Assembly: GCF_000716335.1 (NCBI RefSeq)
Contig: NZ_JOBL01000237.1
Span: 1 to 14,481 of the forward strand
DNA: 14,481 nucleotides
Reading direction: 5' to 3'
Source: Streptomyces sp. NRRL S-118
Lineage (GTDB): Bacteria; Actinomycetota; Actinomycetes; Streptomycetales; Streptomycetaceae
Below are positions 1 through 5,671 of the stretch, in pieces (the stretch's first letter is position 1; each line of letters opens with the position of its first letter). The notes under the pieces were generated by a model. That model had not been told where the DNA came from. It searched no databases and saw only the letters and a program-made list of their open reading frames with translations. The position numbers and the translations under genes were made by a program.

Positions 1-1623
1 GGAGTCGGCTTCGCCCTCTCCTACGGGGCGCTCCGCAGCGCCGCCGTCGACTGGGGATTCGGCACCGGCTGGCAGAGCTACGCCTTCCCGATCGGCATCG
101 ACGGACTGATCATCGCGCTCTACACGGCCGACCTCGTCCTGGCCTGGCGGCAGATGGCCCGCCCGTGGGTACGGGTGACCGCGCACGCCCTCACCGCCGT
201 CACGATCGCGCTGAACGTCTCCGCGGCCGCCGACAGCATGCCCGGGGCGCCGGGTCTGGGAGCGGCGTTCCAGCAGGACTTCGGGCGGCTCCTCGGGCAC
301 GCCATGATGCCGATCGCGTACGTGATCCTGACCGAGGTCGCTCGGTGGGCCATCGCCCGCACCGCCCGCCTGGAGGCGGGCCTGCCCGCCGACCAGGTGC
401 TGACCCTGGCCGACTGGATCCTGAACTTCCGGGTCACCTGGAAGGTCTTCCAGCACGCCAAGACGCACCCGGCCACCTACGCCGACGCCCGCGCGTTCGT
501 CCGGCGCCTGGCCATCTACCGCGTGTGGCAGAAGCAGCGGGCCCTGTACGCCGCCGGCACCCCGGAGCAGCGCGCCAAGGTGCTGGACGAAATGCCCGCC
601 CTCCTCGCCCCGTACGGCGTCAGCGTGGAGCGCGCCCGCGCGATCCCGGCCGAGATGCTGGAGCTGGAGGAGGAGCAGGAGGCAGAGCGGCGGCGAGCCG
701 ACCGCCAGCGCGAGGAGGAGCGCAAGCAGCAGCAGCGCGAGGAGGAGCGGGCCGACCGCCAGCGGAAGCTCGAACGCGAGCGGGAGGACCGGGAGGAGCA
801 GCGCGAGCGCGAGCGCCAGGAGCGAGAGGACGCTCACCGGGCCCGCATGGACGCGCTGGCGAAGGAGGCAGAGGAGACCCGGCAGCAGGGCGAGGTCGCC
901 GAGTTGAAGGCCATGGTCGACGGCCAGTCCCGAGCCGCTGCTCACCGCGCCGAAGCCACCGTCGCCACGGCTGAGATCCAGGCCGCCACCGCCACCACCG
1001 CCGCCCAGCGCGCCGCCGAGGAAGCCGCCCGCCGAGCCGCCGCCGAGGAGGCCGCCGAACAGTCCGCGAAGGTCGCCGCCGAGCGCGCGAAGGAGAAGGC
1101 CGCGCTCGCGAAGGCCGCCGAAGACGACGCCCGAGCGCTCGAAGCCGAGCGGAAGGTAGCCGAGGAGTCCGCGAAGCTCGCCGCCGAGAAGGAGAAGGAG
1201 AAGGCCGCGCTCGCGAAGGTCGCCGAAGACGAGGCCCGAGCGCTCGAAGCCCAGCGGAAGGTGGCCGAGGAGACCGCGCGGATCGAGCAGGCGCGACACG
1301 CCGCAGCCCAGACCGCACTTCGCGCGGCCGAAGCCGAGGCCCTCGCCGGACTGTCCGCCCGCGACCTCCGCGTCCGCGTCGTCGCCCGGATGCTCATCAA
1401 CTCCATCCCCGTCGAGAAGGCCCGCGAGCTCGCCCCGCAGGACCTCGCCGGGATCCTCCAGGACACCTCACCGGTGACCAACGCCCAGATCGCCCACGCG
1501 ATCGGCGTCACGTCAGAGGGCACCGCATCGCAGCACCGCACCGACGCGCTCGACCTCATCCGTCGCGGCTACAACCACCACTCCGCGTACGACCCCGACC
1601 TCGCCACCGCCACCCAGCAGTAG
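1..1623 (+). CDS. DUF2637 membrane protein with long coiled coil (5' part missing at window edge)
   Basis: The frame is open from base 1, so the start lies outside the left edge; the first ATG, at 154, is internal. Seen: the edge reads GVGFALSYGAL, the end of a first membrane helix. Further hydrophobic segments lie at about residues 27-49, 56-76 and 93-113, counted from the edge. A very charged Glu/Arg/Ala coiled coil spans roughly 220-445. A compact C-terminal domain follows, with a possible helix-turn-helix (VTNAQIAHAIGVTSEGTASQ). Family knowledge: DUF2637 proteins have N-terminal membrane helices and are common near rep in Streptomyces plasmids and integrative elements; their biochemical role is not established. 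The missing N-terminus matches the ORF at 14266-14481, giving 612 aa if the molecule is circular. The 117-aa gene starts 56 nt downstream and is probably cotranscribed. The family call is firm and the function unknown. Confidence 0.85.
   Translation, partial: GVGFALSYGALRSAAVDWGFGTGWQSYAFPIGIDGLIIALYTADLVLAWRQMARPWVRVTAHALTAVTIALNVSAAADSMPGAPGLGAAFQQDFGRLLGHAMMPIAYVILTEVARWAIARTARLEAGLPADQVLTLADWILNFRVTWKVFQHAKTHPATYADARAFVRRLAIYRVWQKQRALYAAGTPEQRAKVLDEMPALLAPYGVSVERARAIPAEMLELEEEQEAERRRADRQREEERKQQQREEERADRQRKLEREREDREEQRERERQEREDAHRARMDALAKEAEETRQQGEVAELKAMVDGQSRAAAHRAEATVATAEIQAATATTAAQRAAEEAARRAAAEEAAEQSAKVAAERAKEKAALAKAAEDDARALEAERKVAEESAKLAAEKEKEKAALAKVAEDEARALEAQRKVAEETARIEQARHAAAQTALRAAEAEALAGLSARDLRVRVVARMLINSIPVEKARELAPQDLAGILQDTSPVTNAQIAHAIGVTSEGTASQHRTDALDLIRRGYNHHSAYDPDLATATQQ
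1063..1272 (+). repeat. Two tandem 105-bp repeats inside the coiled coil
   Basis: Unit 1 is 1063-1167 and unit 2 is 1168-1272. Both begin TCCGCGAAG and end GCCGAGGAG with few differences between. Each encodes 35 residues (SAKVAAERAKEKAALAKAAE and onward), a whole number of heptads, so the duplication keeps the coiled-coil register. It probably arose by recent in-frame duplication and may vary in copy number. Confidence 0.9.
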
Positions 1624-1679
1624 CGGCGAGATCAGCGACTTCCGCGACCACTGACAGACCCCACTGGAAGGATCGACCC

Positions 1680-2033
1680 ATGACCGACAAGACCCCCGCC
1701 CAGCTCGCCGCCACCGCCGACGACGCGATCCGAGCCCTCAACCACGCCACCCTCGGACGCCAGGCCGACTGGGAGTACCCGGGCGACGCGTACGACGTCG
1801 TCGGCAACCTCGCGCACATGGCCGGGATGCTCCCGCAGGCCATCGAGCAGATCGCCCAGCTCCTCAAGCGCCTTGAGGGGGAGGACCACCTCAAGAGCGA
1901 CCGGGGCAGCCTCGACGCCGACCTCGCGGCCGCGTACGACGGCCTCACCATCGCGGCCGGAGCCGCCGAGACCCTCCGCGGCGCCCTCGACCGCGCGCAG
2001 AACGGCCTCGGCGCCGTCGCGTACAAGGACTGA
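1680..2033 (+). CDS. Small hypothetical protein between the DUF2637 gene and rep
   Basis: 117 aa. The ATG is preceded by GGAAGG at 1666-1671, 8 nt away, and third codon positions are almost all G or C. The protein looks soluble and helical: no membrane segment, no cysteine, and a central WEYPGDAYDVVGNLAHMAG segment followed by an amphipathic helix with GMLPQAIEQIAQLLKRLE. From memory, proteins with this YPGDAYDVVGNLA pattern are common next to DUF2637 and rep genes in Streptomyces mobile elements, but I cannot name a function. It is probably cotranscribed with the DUF2637 gene and ends 38 nt before a strong hairpin terminator. A replication or copy-control accessory role would fit its place but is only inference. 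Confidence 0.85.
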   Translation: MTDKTPAQLAATADDAIRALNHATLGRQADWEYPGDAYDVVGNLAHMAGMLPQAIEQIAQLLKRLEGEDHLKSDRGSLDADLAAAYDGLTIAAGAAETLRGALDRAQNGLGAVAYKD

Positions 2034-2070
2034 CTGACACCGCCGCCCGCCTGACGGGCGACCAGGCACG

Positions 2071-2109
2071 ACAGAGGCCCGCGACACGGGAATTGTCGCG
2101 GGCCTCTGT
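2071..2109 (+). terminator. Strong hairpin terminator after the 117-aa gene
   Basis: Perfect 16-bp stem (2071-2086 with 2094-2109; left arm ACAGAGGCCCGCGACA) around a 7-nt loop. There is no long T run, as is usual in Streptomyces. It separates the DUF2637 operon from the rep leader. Confidence 0.85.
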
Positions 2110-2113
2110 TCGC

Positions 2114-2131
2114 CCCGTGAGATCTCACGGG
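2114..2131. promoter_or_regulatory. 18-bp perfect palindrome, candidate operator
   Basis: CCCGTGAGATCTCACGGG is perfectly self-complementary and lies 5 bp after the terminator at the head of the rep leader. Its GTGAGA/TCTCAC half-sites recur, with a 2-bp gap and inverted order, in the palindrome upstream of mobC (5198-5219). An operator is more likely than a second terminator, but no binding protein is identified. Confidence 0.45.
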
Positions 2132-2145
2132 CCACTTTGGGCGTC

Positions 2146-2185
2146 GCAGTGGATATCGGTCACCGCTTGGTGATTGGATCACTGC
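2146..2185. promoter_or_regulatory. Interrupted inverted repeat in the rep leader
   Basis: Outer arms GCAGTG (2146-2151) and CACTGC (2180-2185), inner arms TCACC (2160-2164) and GGTGA (2169-2173) around GCTT, with an unpaired internal loop between. It could be an operator or a leader RNA hairpin. Confidence 0.35.
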
Positions 2186-2192
2186 CGACACA

Positions 2193-2299
2193 AGAAAAAA
2201 GCGGGGCGCCACCGGAACTCCTACATCCCGGGAAGCGCCCCACGTGGATCCTCACCCAACGTTCGCTTTGGCCGGCGAGAACGATAAGGACCCAACGCT
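2193..2299 (-). ncRNA. Candidate antisense (countertranscribed) RNA of rep, about 105 nt
   Basis: Read on the minus strand, a -35-like TTGCGG (2334-2329) and a -10-like TACGCT (2311-2306) are 17 bp apart, putting a start near 2299. Transcription would run through a hairpin at 2283-2260 and end at an intrinsic terminator: 7-bp stem GGGGCGC/GCGCCCC (2241-2235 with 2209-2203), then six T in a row. The RNA would cover the rep Shine-Dalgarno site. Antisense RNAs of this size and place control rep in several rolling-circle plasmids; that it does so here is inference. Confidence 0.45.
2195..2241 (-). terminator. Minus-strand intrinsic terminator in the rep leader
   Basis: On the minus strand GGGGCGC (2241-2235) pairs with GCGCCCC (2209-2203) and is followed by GCTTTTTT (2202-2195). 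A clean T run is uncommon in this GC-rich sequence and no minus-strand protein gene ends here, which is the main support for an antisense RNA. Confidence 0.6.
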
Positions 2300-2310
2300 T
2301 TGATCAGCGT
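2260..2310 (+). promoter_or_regulatory. rep: rep translation initiation region with flanking hairpins
   Basis: AAGGA at 2286-2290 lies 9 nt before the TTG at 2300 and decides that start. A hairpin (CGTTC 2260-2264 with GAACG 2279-2283) sits just upstream of it. A second (ACGCT 2295-2299 with AGCGT 2306-2310) places the TTG exactly in its six-base loop. CCCAACG followed by CTTTG occurs twice here (2255-2270 and 2291-2302). These structures suggest control of Rep translation. Confidence 0.55.
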
Positions 2311-4696
2311 ACCCGGGGACAGTCGTCCCGCAACACCTGTCCAGGCCACACGGCCCGACAACCACCCGACCGGTACGTCGGGTTATGCGACGTTTGCCGC
2401 CCAGCCTGCCGCAGTGAGCCGCGACACGTTCGCGGACCGCCGCCGTGAGCTGGAGGCCACCGCCTCCGACCTCCCCGCCGACGTCACCCCGCTCGACCTC
2501 GTCCGCCAGCGTCAGGACGCCGCCCGTACGGCCGCCCGCGCCCGGCGTGTCGCCGAGGGTCGCCCCCGCGCCATCGACCGCACGGTCGCCAGGCTCCAGG
2601 CCGCACAGGCCCAGAACGGCCCCTCAGAGGCGCTGTGCGCCGCCCTCGCCGCTGTAGGCGCAACTCCGGCCTCAGCCGCCCCCGTCGGCCCCCACAGCCC
2701 CGTCACGGACGACTCAGCCGCAACCCCGAACGGCGGGTCGGCTCGGGAAGCGGTAAGTCTCGTTTCCTCCGCAGCACAGACCCCATGGGGGAGAGCGCGA
2801 GAGGGGTCTCCCCTCTCGCAAAACCCCGACCAGCCGCAGGACAGCGACGGCGAGTTGCGGCGGCTCAAGCTGCGCGACCAGCGGCGGCGTCTACGTGAGG
2901 CGATCCAGCGCTTCACCCTTCTGAGTGGTTTGCGCATCTGCGGCACCCGCCTGACCGGTGAACAGGTCGGTCTGCACGTGGGGAAGGGGGCCGCGCGCTT
3001 CGCCGGACTCCAGTCCTGCCACTCGGTGTGGGCCTGCCCGATCTGCCAGGCCCGGATCCGCGCGGCCCGCGCCATCGAGCTCGAACGCGCCGCCCTGGCC
3101 TGGCTCAAGGCGGGCCACGGCCTGTACATGGCCACGCTCACCGTGCCGCACTGGGAACACGTCCGCCTCGCAAGCCGGGTCAAGGACGGCCACAAGTGCG
3201 CTGGTCAGCGGTCCTGCACCTGCACCTGCAAGTGCCCTGTCCTCGCGGCCGCCCCCGGCGAGAAGAAGCCGCCGTGCACCTGCGCCTGCCCCGTCGACCC
3301 CGGCCAGCTCGCCCGCGTCGTCGAAGCCTGGCGGGGAGTCCAGGGCGGCTCCTGGTGGGCCGGACGGCACATCATCCGCGAGGGCACGCCCGCCCCTTGG
3401 GGCCCGGAATGGGAGGGTGAGACCCGGTATGTCCGCCGACAGGAGTTCGGCCCGGACGGCCGTCCCCTCGGCCCCGCCACGGTCTGGCAGCAGGGCTTCC
3501 GCGAGCGATGGAACGTCGTCGGCACGACCCGCACCATCGAGGTCACGTGGGGCGCCAACGGGTGGCACAGCCACGCGCACGTCCTGATCTGGACCGAGGA
3601 CGAGGCCACCGACGCCCGAGCCGAGGCCATCGAGGAGGAGCTCTACCACCGGTGGGCGAAGCGCTGTACGGCCGTTGGCCTGCCCACTCCGGCCCGGGGC
3701 GAGATCCGGAAGAAGGACGGCAAGCGCGTCGGCAAGGGCGTCGACGTCACCGCCGCCACCAGGGAGAAGGCCGGGGCCCTGGGCAAGTACGTCATCAAGC
3801 TCCAGGAAGGCGGCTCTCTCGCCATGGAGATGACCCGCGCCGACCTCAAGGTCGCCCGCGGGCAGAAAGGCAAGACCGCCCTGGAGCTCGCCGCCGTCGC
3901 CGCCACCGGCAACGAGCAGGCTGTCGACCTGTGGCACGAGTACGAGTTCGCCACGCGCGGCCTCCAGTGCCTGACCTGGAGCCAGGGCCTGCGTGAACGC
4001 CTCGCCGAACTGGTCGAGCTCGACGAGCGCGAGGACGACGAGATCCCGGAGGAGGAAGAGGCCGAGACCCCGGAGACGCCCACCCTCCTGATCTCCCGTG
4101 AAGCCTGGTGGCGGGCGATCGTGCCCAAGTTCGGAGCCCGCGCCGACATCCTGCACGCCGCCGAAGTCGCCGGTCTGCCCGGCGTCCTCGACGTCCTCGA
4201 ACGCCTCGGCCTCGAAGCCGGCACCGACTACGGCCCGCCGGACAAGCCCGTCGGCCGCCGCCCGTCCTCCGTCGACCAGCTCCGCCGTGGGCAGCAGGTC
4301 CGCCAGTCCCGCCGTGACCGCCGCCAGGCCGTCGACAACGCGGTGCTCGACCGCACGCCCGCCCAGTGGGCCGAGGCCCAGCAGCGCCGCCTCGAAGCGG
4401 TCGAACGTGAGGCCCACGCCCGCGCCGTACAGGCCGAGCGGGCCGAGGAGGAGACCGCCACCGCCGACCGCGCGCACGCCGCCGACGAGTTCGCCCGCCG
4501 CCGCGCGGCCCTCCGCCGTGACCCTGCCGCACACCACGAGTTCGAGCGCGAGGCAGTCCGCCCCGTCCACCTCCCCGACCTTGACGACCTCCTCGCCGAC
4601 GCGCGCCCGGCGCCGCACGGCACCCCGGCCTGCACCGTCTGCGGCGGGCAGCTCGACTCCACCGTGGCCGCCACCGGGCAGCACGTCATGTGCTGA
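2300..4696 (+). CDS. rep: Rolling-circle replication initiator, pC194/pIJ101 type
   Basis: 798 aa. The TTG start is chosen because AAGGA lies 9 nt upstream, an in-frame stop lies at 2285-2287, and the next in-frame start (GTG 2414) has no ribosome site. Rep of this class nicks the double-strand origin and stays bound to the 5' end while a host polymerase extends the 3' end. Seen: a disordered N-terminus to about residue 190; zinc-binding-type C240, C246, C249; motif I MATLTVPH (277-284); motif II with H423, H425, H427 (WHSHAHVL), the metal-binding HUH signature; motif III GKYVIKL with probable nicking Tyr497 and Lys500. Odd: eight cysteines between motifs I and II (300, 306, 308, 310, 312, 326, 328, 330) and a C-terminal CxxC-x13-HxxC (C778, C781, H795, C798). 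At nearly 800 residues it seems long for the class. The terminator at 4736 follows. Confidence 0.9.
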   Translation: MISVPGDSRPATPVQATRPDNHPTGTSGYATFAAQPAAVSRDTFADRRRELEATASDLPADVTPLDLVRQRQDAARTAARARRVAEGRPRAIDRTVARLQAAQAQNGPSEALCAALAAVGATPASAAPVGPHSPVTDDSAATPNGGSAREAVSLVSSAAQTPWGRAREGSPLSQNPDQPQDSDGELRRLKLRDQRRRLREAIQRFTLLSGLRICGTRLTGEQVGLHVGKGAARFAGLQSCHSVWACPICQARIRAARAIELERAALAWLKAGHGLYMATLTVPHWEHVRLASRVKDGHKCAGQRSCTCTCKCPVLAAAPGEKKPPCTCACPVDPGQLARVVEAWRGVQGGSWWAGRHIIREGTPAPWGPEWEGETRYVRRQEFGPDGRPLGPATVWQQGFRERWNVVGTTRTIEVTWGANGWHSHAHVLIWTEDEATDARAEAIEEELYHRWAKRCTAVGLPTPARGEIRKKDGKRVGKGVDVTAATREKAGALGKYVIKLQEGGSLAMEMTRADLKVARGQKGKTALELAAVAATGNEQAVDLWHEYEFATRGLQCLTWSQGLRERLAELVELDEREDDEIPEEEEAETPETPTLLISREAWWRAIVPKFGARADILHAAEVAGLPGVLDVLERLGLEAGTDYGPPDKPVGRRPSSVDQLRRGQQVRQSRRDRRQAVDNAVLDRTPAQWAEAQQRRLEAVEREAHARAVQAERAEEETATADRAHAADEFARRRAALRRDPAAHHEFEREAVRPVHLPDLDDLLADARPAPHGTPACTVCGGQLDSTVAATGQHVMC

Positions 4697-4735
4697 CCGG
4701 TGGTCCTCGGGAACGGCCGACGCAAGCGCCGGCCA

Positions 4736-4756
4736 CCGGAGCCCAGGGGGCTCCGG
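4736..4756 (+). terminator. Hairpin terminator after rep
   Basis: Perfect 9-bp stem CCGGAGCCC/GGGCTCCGG around AGG, 39 nt after the rep stop codon. A wider pair, CCGGTGG (4698-4704) with CCACCGG (4733-4739), overlaps it, so alternative folds are possible. Confidence 0.7.
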
Positions 4757-4863
4757 AACGGTGGACCCACCGCCCGGTGACCGGCAGCGGCAGCGTCCAG
4801 GCTGCGAGCCCCGGAGGTCGGGCACCTGACCCGCCGGGAATCCTTGACTCGCAGCAGCAGCAG

Positions 4864-5005
4864 CGAGGTATGCCGGTGCGCTTCGCTTACCGGCACCTCG
4901 CCCCGGCGGCGCTGCGCTTGCCGGGGGAGCACCGCCCCGTTGGGGCGGTCGCCAGCGGCCCCAGGGGGCCGCGTGGCGGGACGGAGGCCCGGCCGCCTGC
5001 GGCGG
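4864..5005. other. Cluster of five hairpins, candidate replication origin (dso/sso)
   Basis: Part of a 585-bp stretch (4697-5281) with no credible gene. In order: 4864-4900 (12 bp with a TA bulge, loop GCGCTTCGCTT); 4901-4926 (CCCCGGC/GCCGGGG); 4931-4949 (ACCGCCCC/GGGGCGGT, loop GTT); 4955-4972 (GCGGCCCC/GGGGCCGC, almost no loop); 4993-5005 (CCGCC/GGCGG). Such clusters mark double- and single-strand origins of rolling-circle plasmids. CTTGACT at 4843-4849, just before the first hairpin, loosely resembles the pC194-type nick site CTTGATA. Which part is dso, sso or oriT cannot be decided by reading. Confidence 0.5.
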
Positions 5006-5013
5006 TGCCGGGC

Positions 5014-5130
5014 ACCGTCACGGCGACCGTCAGGGGACCGTCACGGCACCGTCATCCGTACCGGTGCGACCGGCCGGATGACGGTGCCGTGACGATGCCT
5101 ATGACGGTGCGAAACGGACACGATGACGGT
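5014..5130. repeat. Mirror-symmetric iteron array (ACCGTCA / TGACGGT)
   Basis: ACCGTCA occurs at 5014, 5026, 5037 and 5048, then the inverted TGACGGT at 5079, 5090 (variant TGACGAT), a degenerate unit near 5112 with core ACGG, 5102 and 5124. Steps are 10-12 bp, about one helical turn. The centre is a perfect 19-bp inverted repeat (5040-5058 with 5075-5093) topped by a 5-bp stem CCGGT/ACCGG (5061-5073). Candidate roles are oriT, Rep or MobC binding array, or partition site. Confidence 0.8.
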
Positions 5131-5197
5131 CCCGGGTGGCGATGCCCTGGCCCGGCAAGCGGTGCGCATATGGCCGGGTGGTACGACTGATGGGGGC

Positions 5198-5219
5198 GGT
5201 GTCTCACATGTGAGACACC
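5198..5219. promoter_or_regulatory. 22-bp perfect palindrome upstream of mobC
   Basis: Every base from 5198 to 5219 pairs; the core is TGTCTCACATGTGAGACA. It lies 62 bp before the mobC start and one base from a second large palindrome. It may be an operator for the mob genes or an oriT inverted repeat. Confidence 0.6.
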
Positions 5220-5220
5220 A

Positions 5221-5247
5221 AATCTGTGACATGGCATGTCACAGATT
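5221..5247. promoter_or_regulatory. 27-bp palindrome (13-bp arms, 1-bp centre) upstream of mobC
   Basis: AATCTGTGACATG (5221-5233) pairs perfectly with CATGTCACAGATT (5235-5247) around G5234. It is more AT-rich than its surroundings and ends 21 bp before the mobC ribosome site. With its neighbour it probably forms a double operator or part of oriT. Confidence 0.6.
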
Positions 5248-5281
5248 CGGGGCCGCAGAGGAGTCGACGGAGGGGTGGGGG

Positions 5282-5671
5282 ATGGCGCGGGGTACGCCGG
5301 GCAGCAAGAGGGTGCACACGGTCTCGGTGCGACTGTCCGACGCCGAGCGGGCACGGTGGGACGAGGCCCGTGCGGCGTCCGGCCGCAAGGAGCTCGGCGC
5401 GTGGGTCCGGGCGGTCGTCGAGGACGTCCTCCAGGACCAGGTCGACGGAGCCGCCCCGGGCGCCGAGCGGGGGCCGGCCCCGCTCGACCCCGTGAGCCAG
5501 GCCGCGTACGACGAGCTGTGCCGGATCGGCGCGAACCTCAACCAGCTCGTGCGCTACACCCACCAGGACGGCGCCCTGCACCCGGCCATCGAGGCCGCGC
5601 TGTTCGAGGTCGGCAACGCCGCCCTCGCGCTCCGGGGCATCGAGCCGATGCGGCCGACGGACCCCGAGTGA
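5282..5671 (+). CDS. mobC: MobC-type mobilization accessory protein
   Basis: 129 aa. ATG 5282 is chosen because GGAGGGG (5269-5275) lies 6 nt upstream; earlier in-frame starts would run through the palindromes. MobC-type proteins bind oriT, help open the strands and position the relaxase. Seen: an N-terminal VSVRLSDAERARWDEA segment (about 14-29) like a ribbon-helix-helix DNA-binding fold, helix ELGAWVRAVVEDVL (37-50), and the family hallmark IGANLNQLVR (82-91), followed by a helical C-terminus. Its stop overlaps the relaxase start by 4 nt (GTGA at 5668-5671), so the two are translationally coupled. Palindromes directly upstream suggest autoregulation or oriT binding. Confidence 0.88.
   Translation: MARGTPGSKRVHTVSVRLSDAERARWDEARAASGRKELGAWVRAVVEDVLQDQVDGAAPGAERGPAPLDPVSQAAYDELCRIGANLNQLVRYTHQDGALHPAIEAALFEVGNAALALRGIEPMRPTDPE

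Noticed and set aside
2195..2241. tRNA-like or riboswitch structure
   Set aside because: Only one 7-bp stem; no tRNA arms or T-loop and no known riboswitch core, so an antisense terminator explains it better.
2891..4825. 644-codon open frame on the minus strand opposite rep
   Set aside because: It mirrors rep codon structure, has no ribosome site or domain, and rep has clear catalytic motifs on the other strand.
4690..5190. 166-codon plus-strand frame between rep and mobC
   Set aside because: No ribosome site and no codon bias, and it runs through hairpins and the iteron array.
5123..5281. Longer N-terminus for MobC starting at 5123
   Set aside because: It would translate across both palindromes; ATG 5282 has an excellent ribosome site and begins where the family similarity begins.
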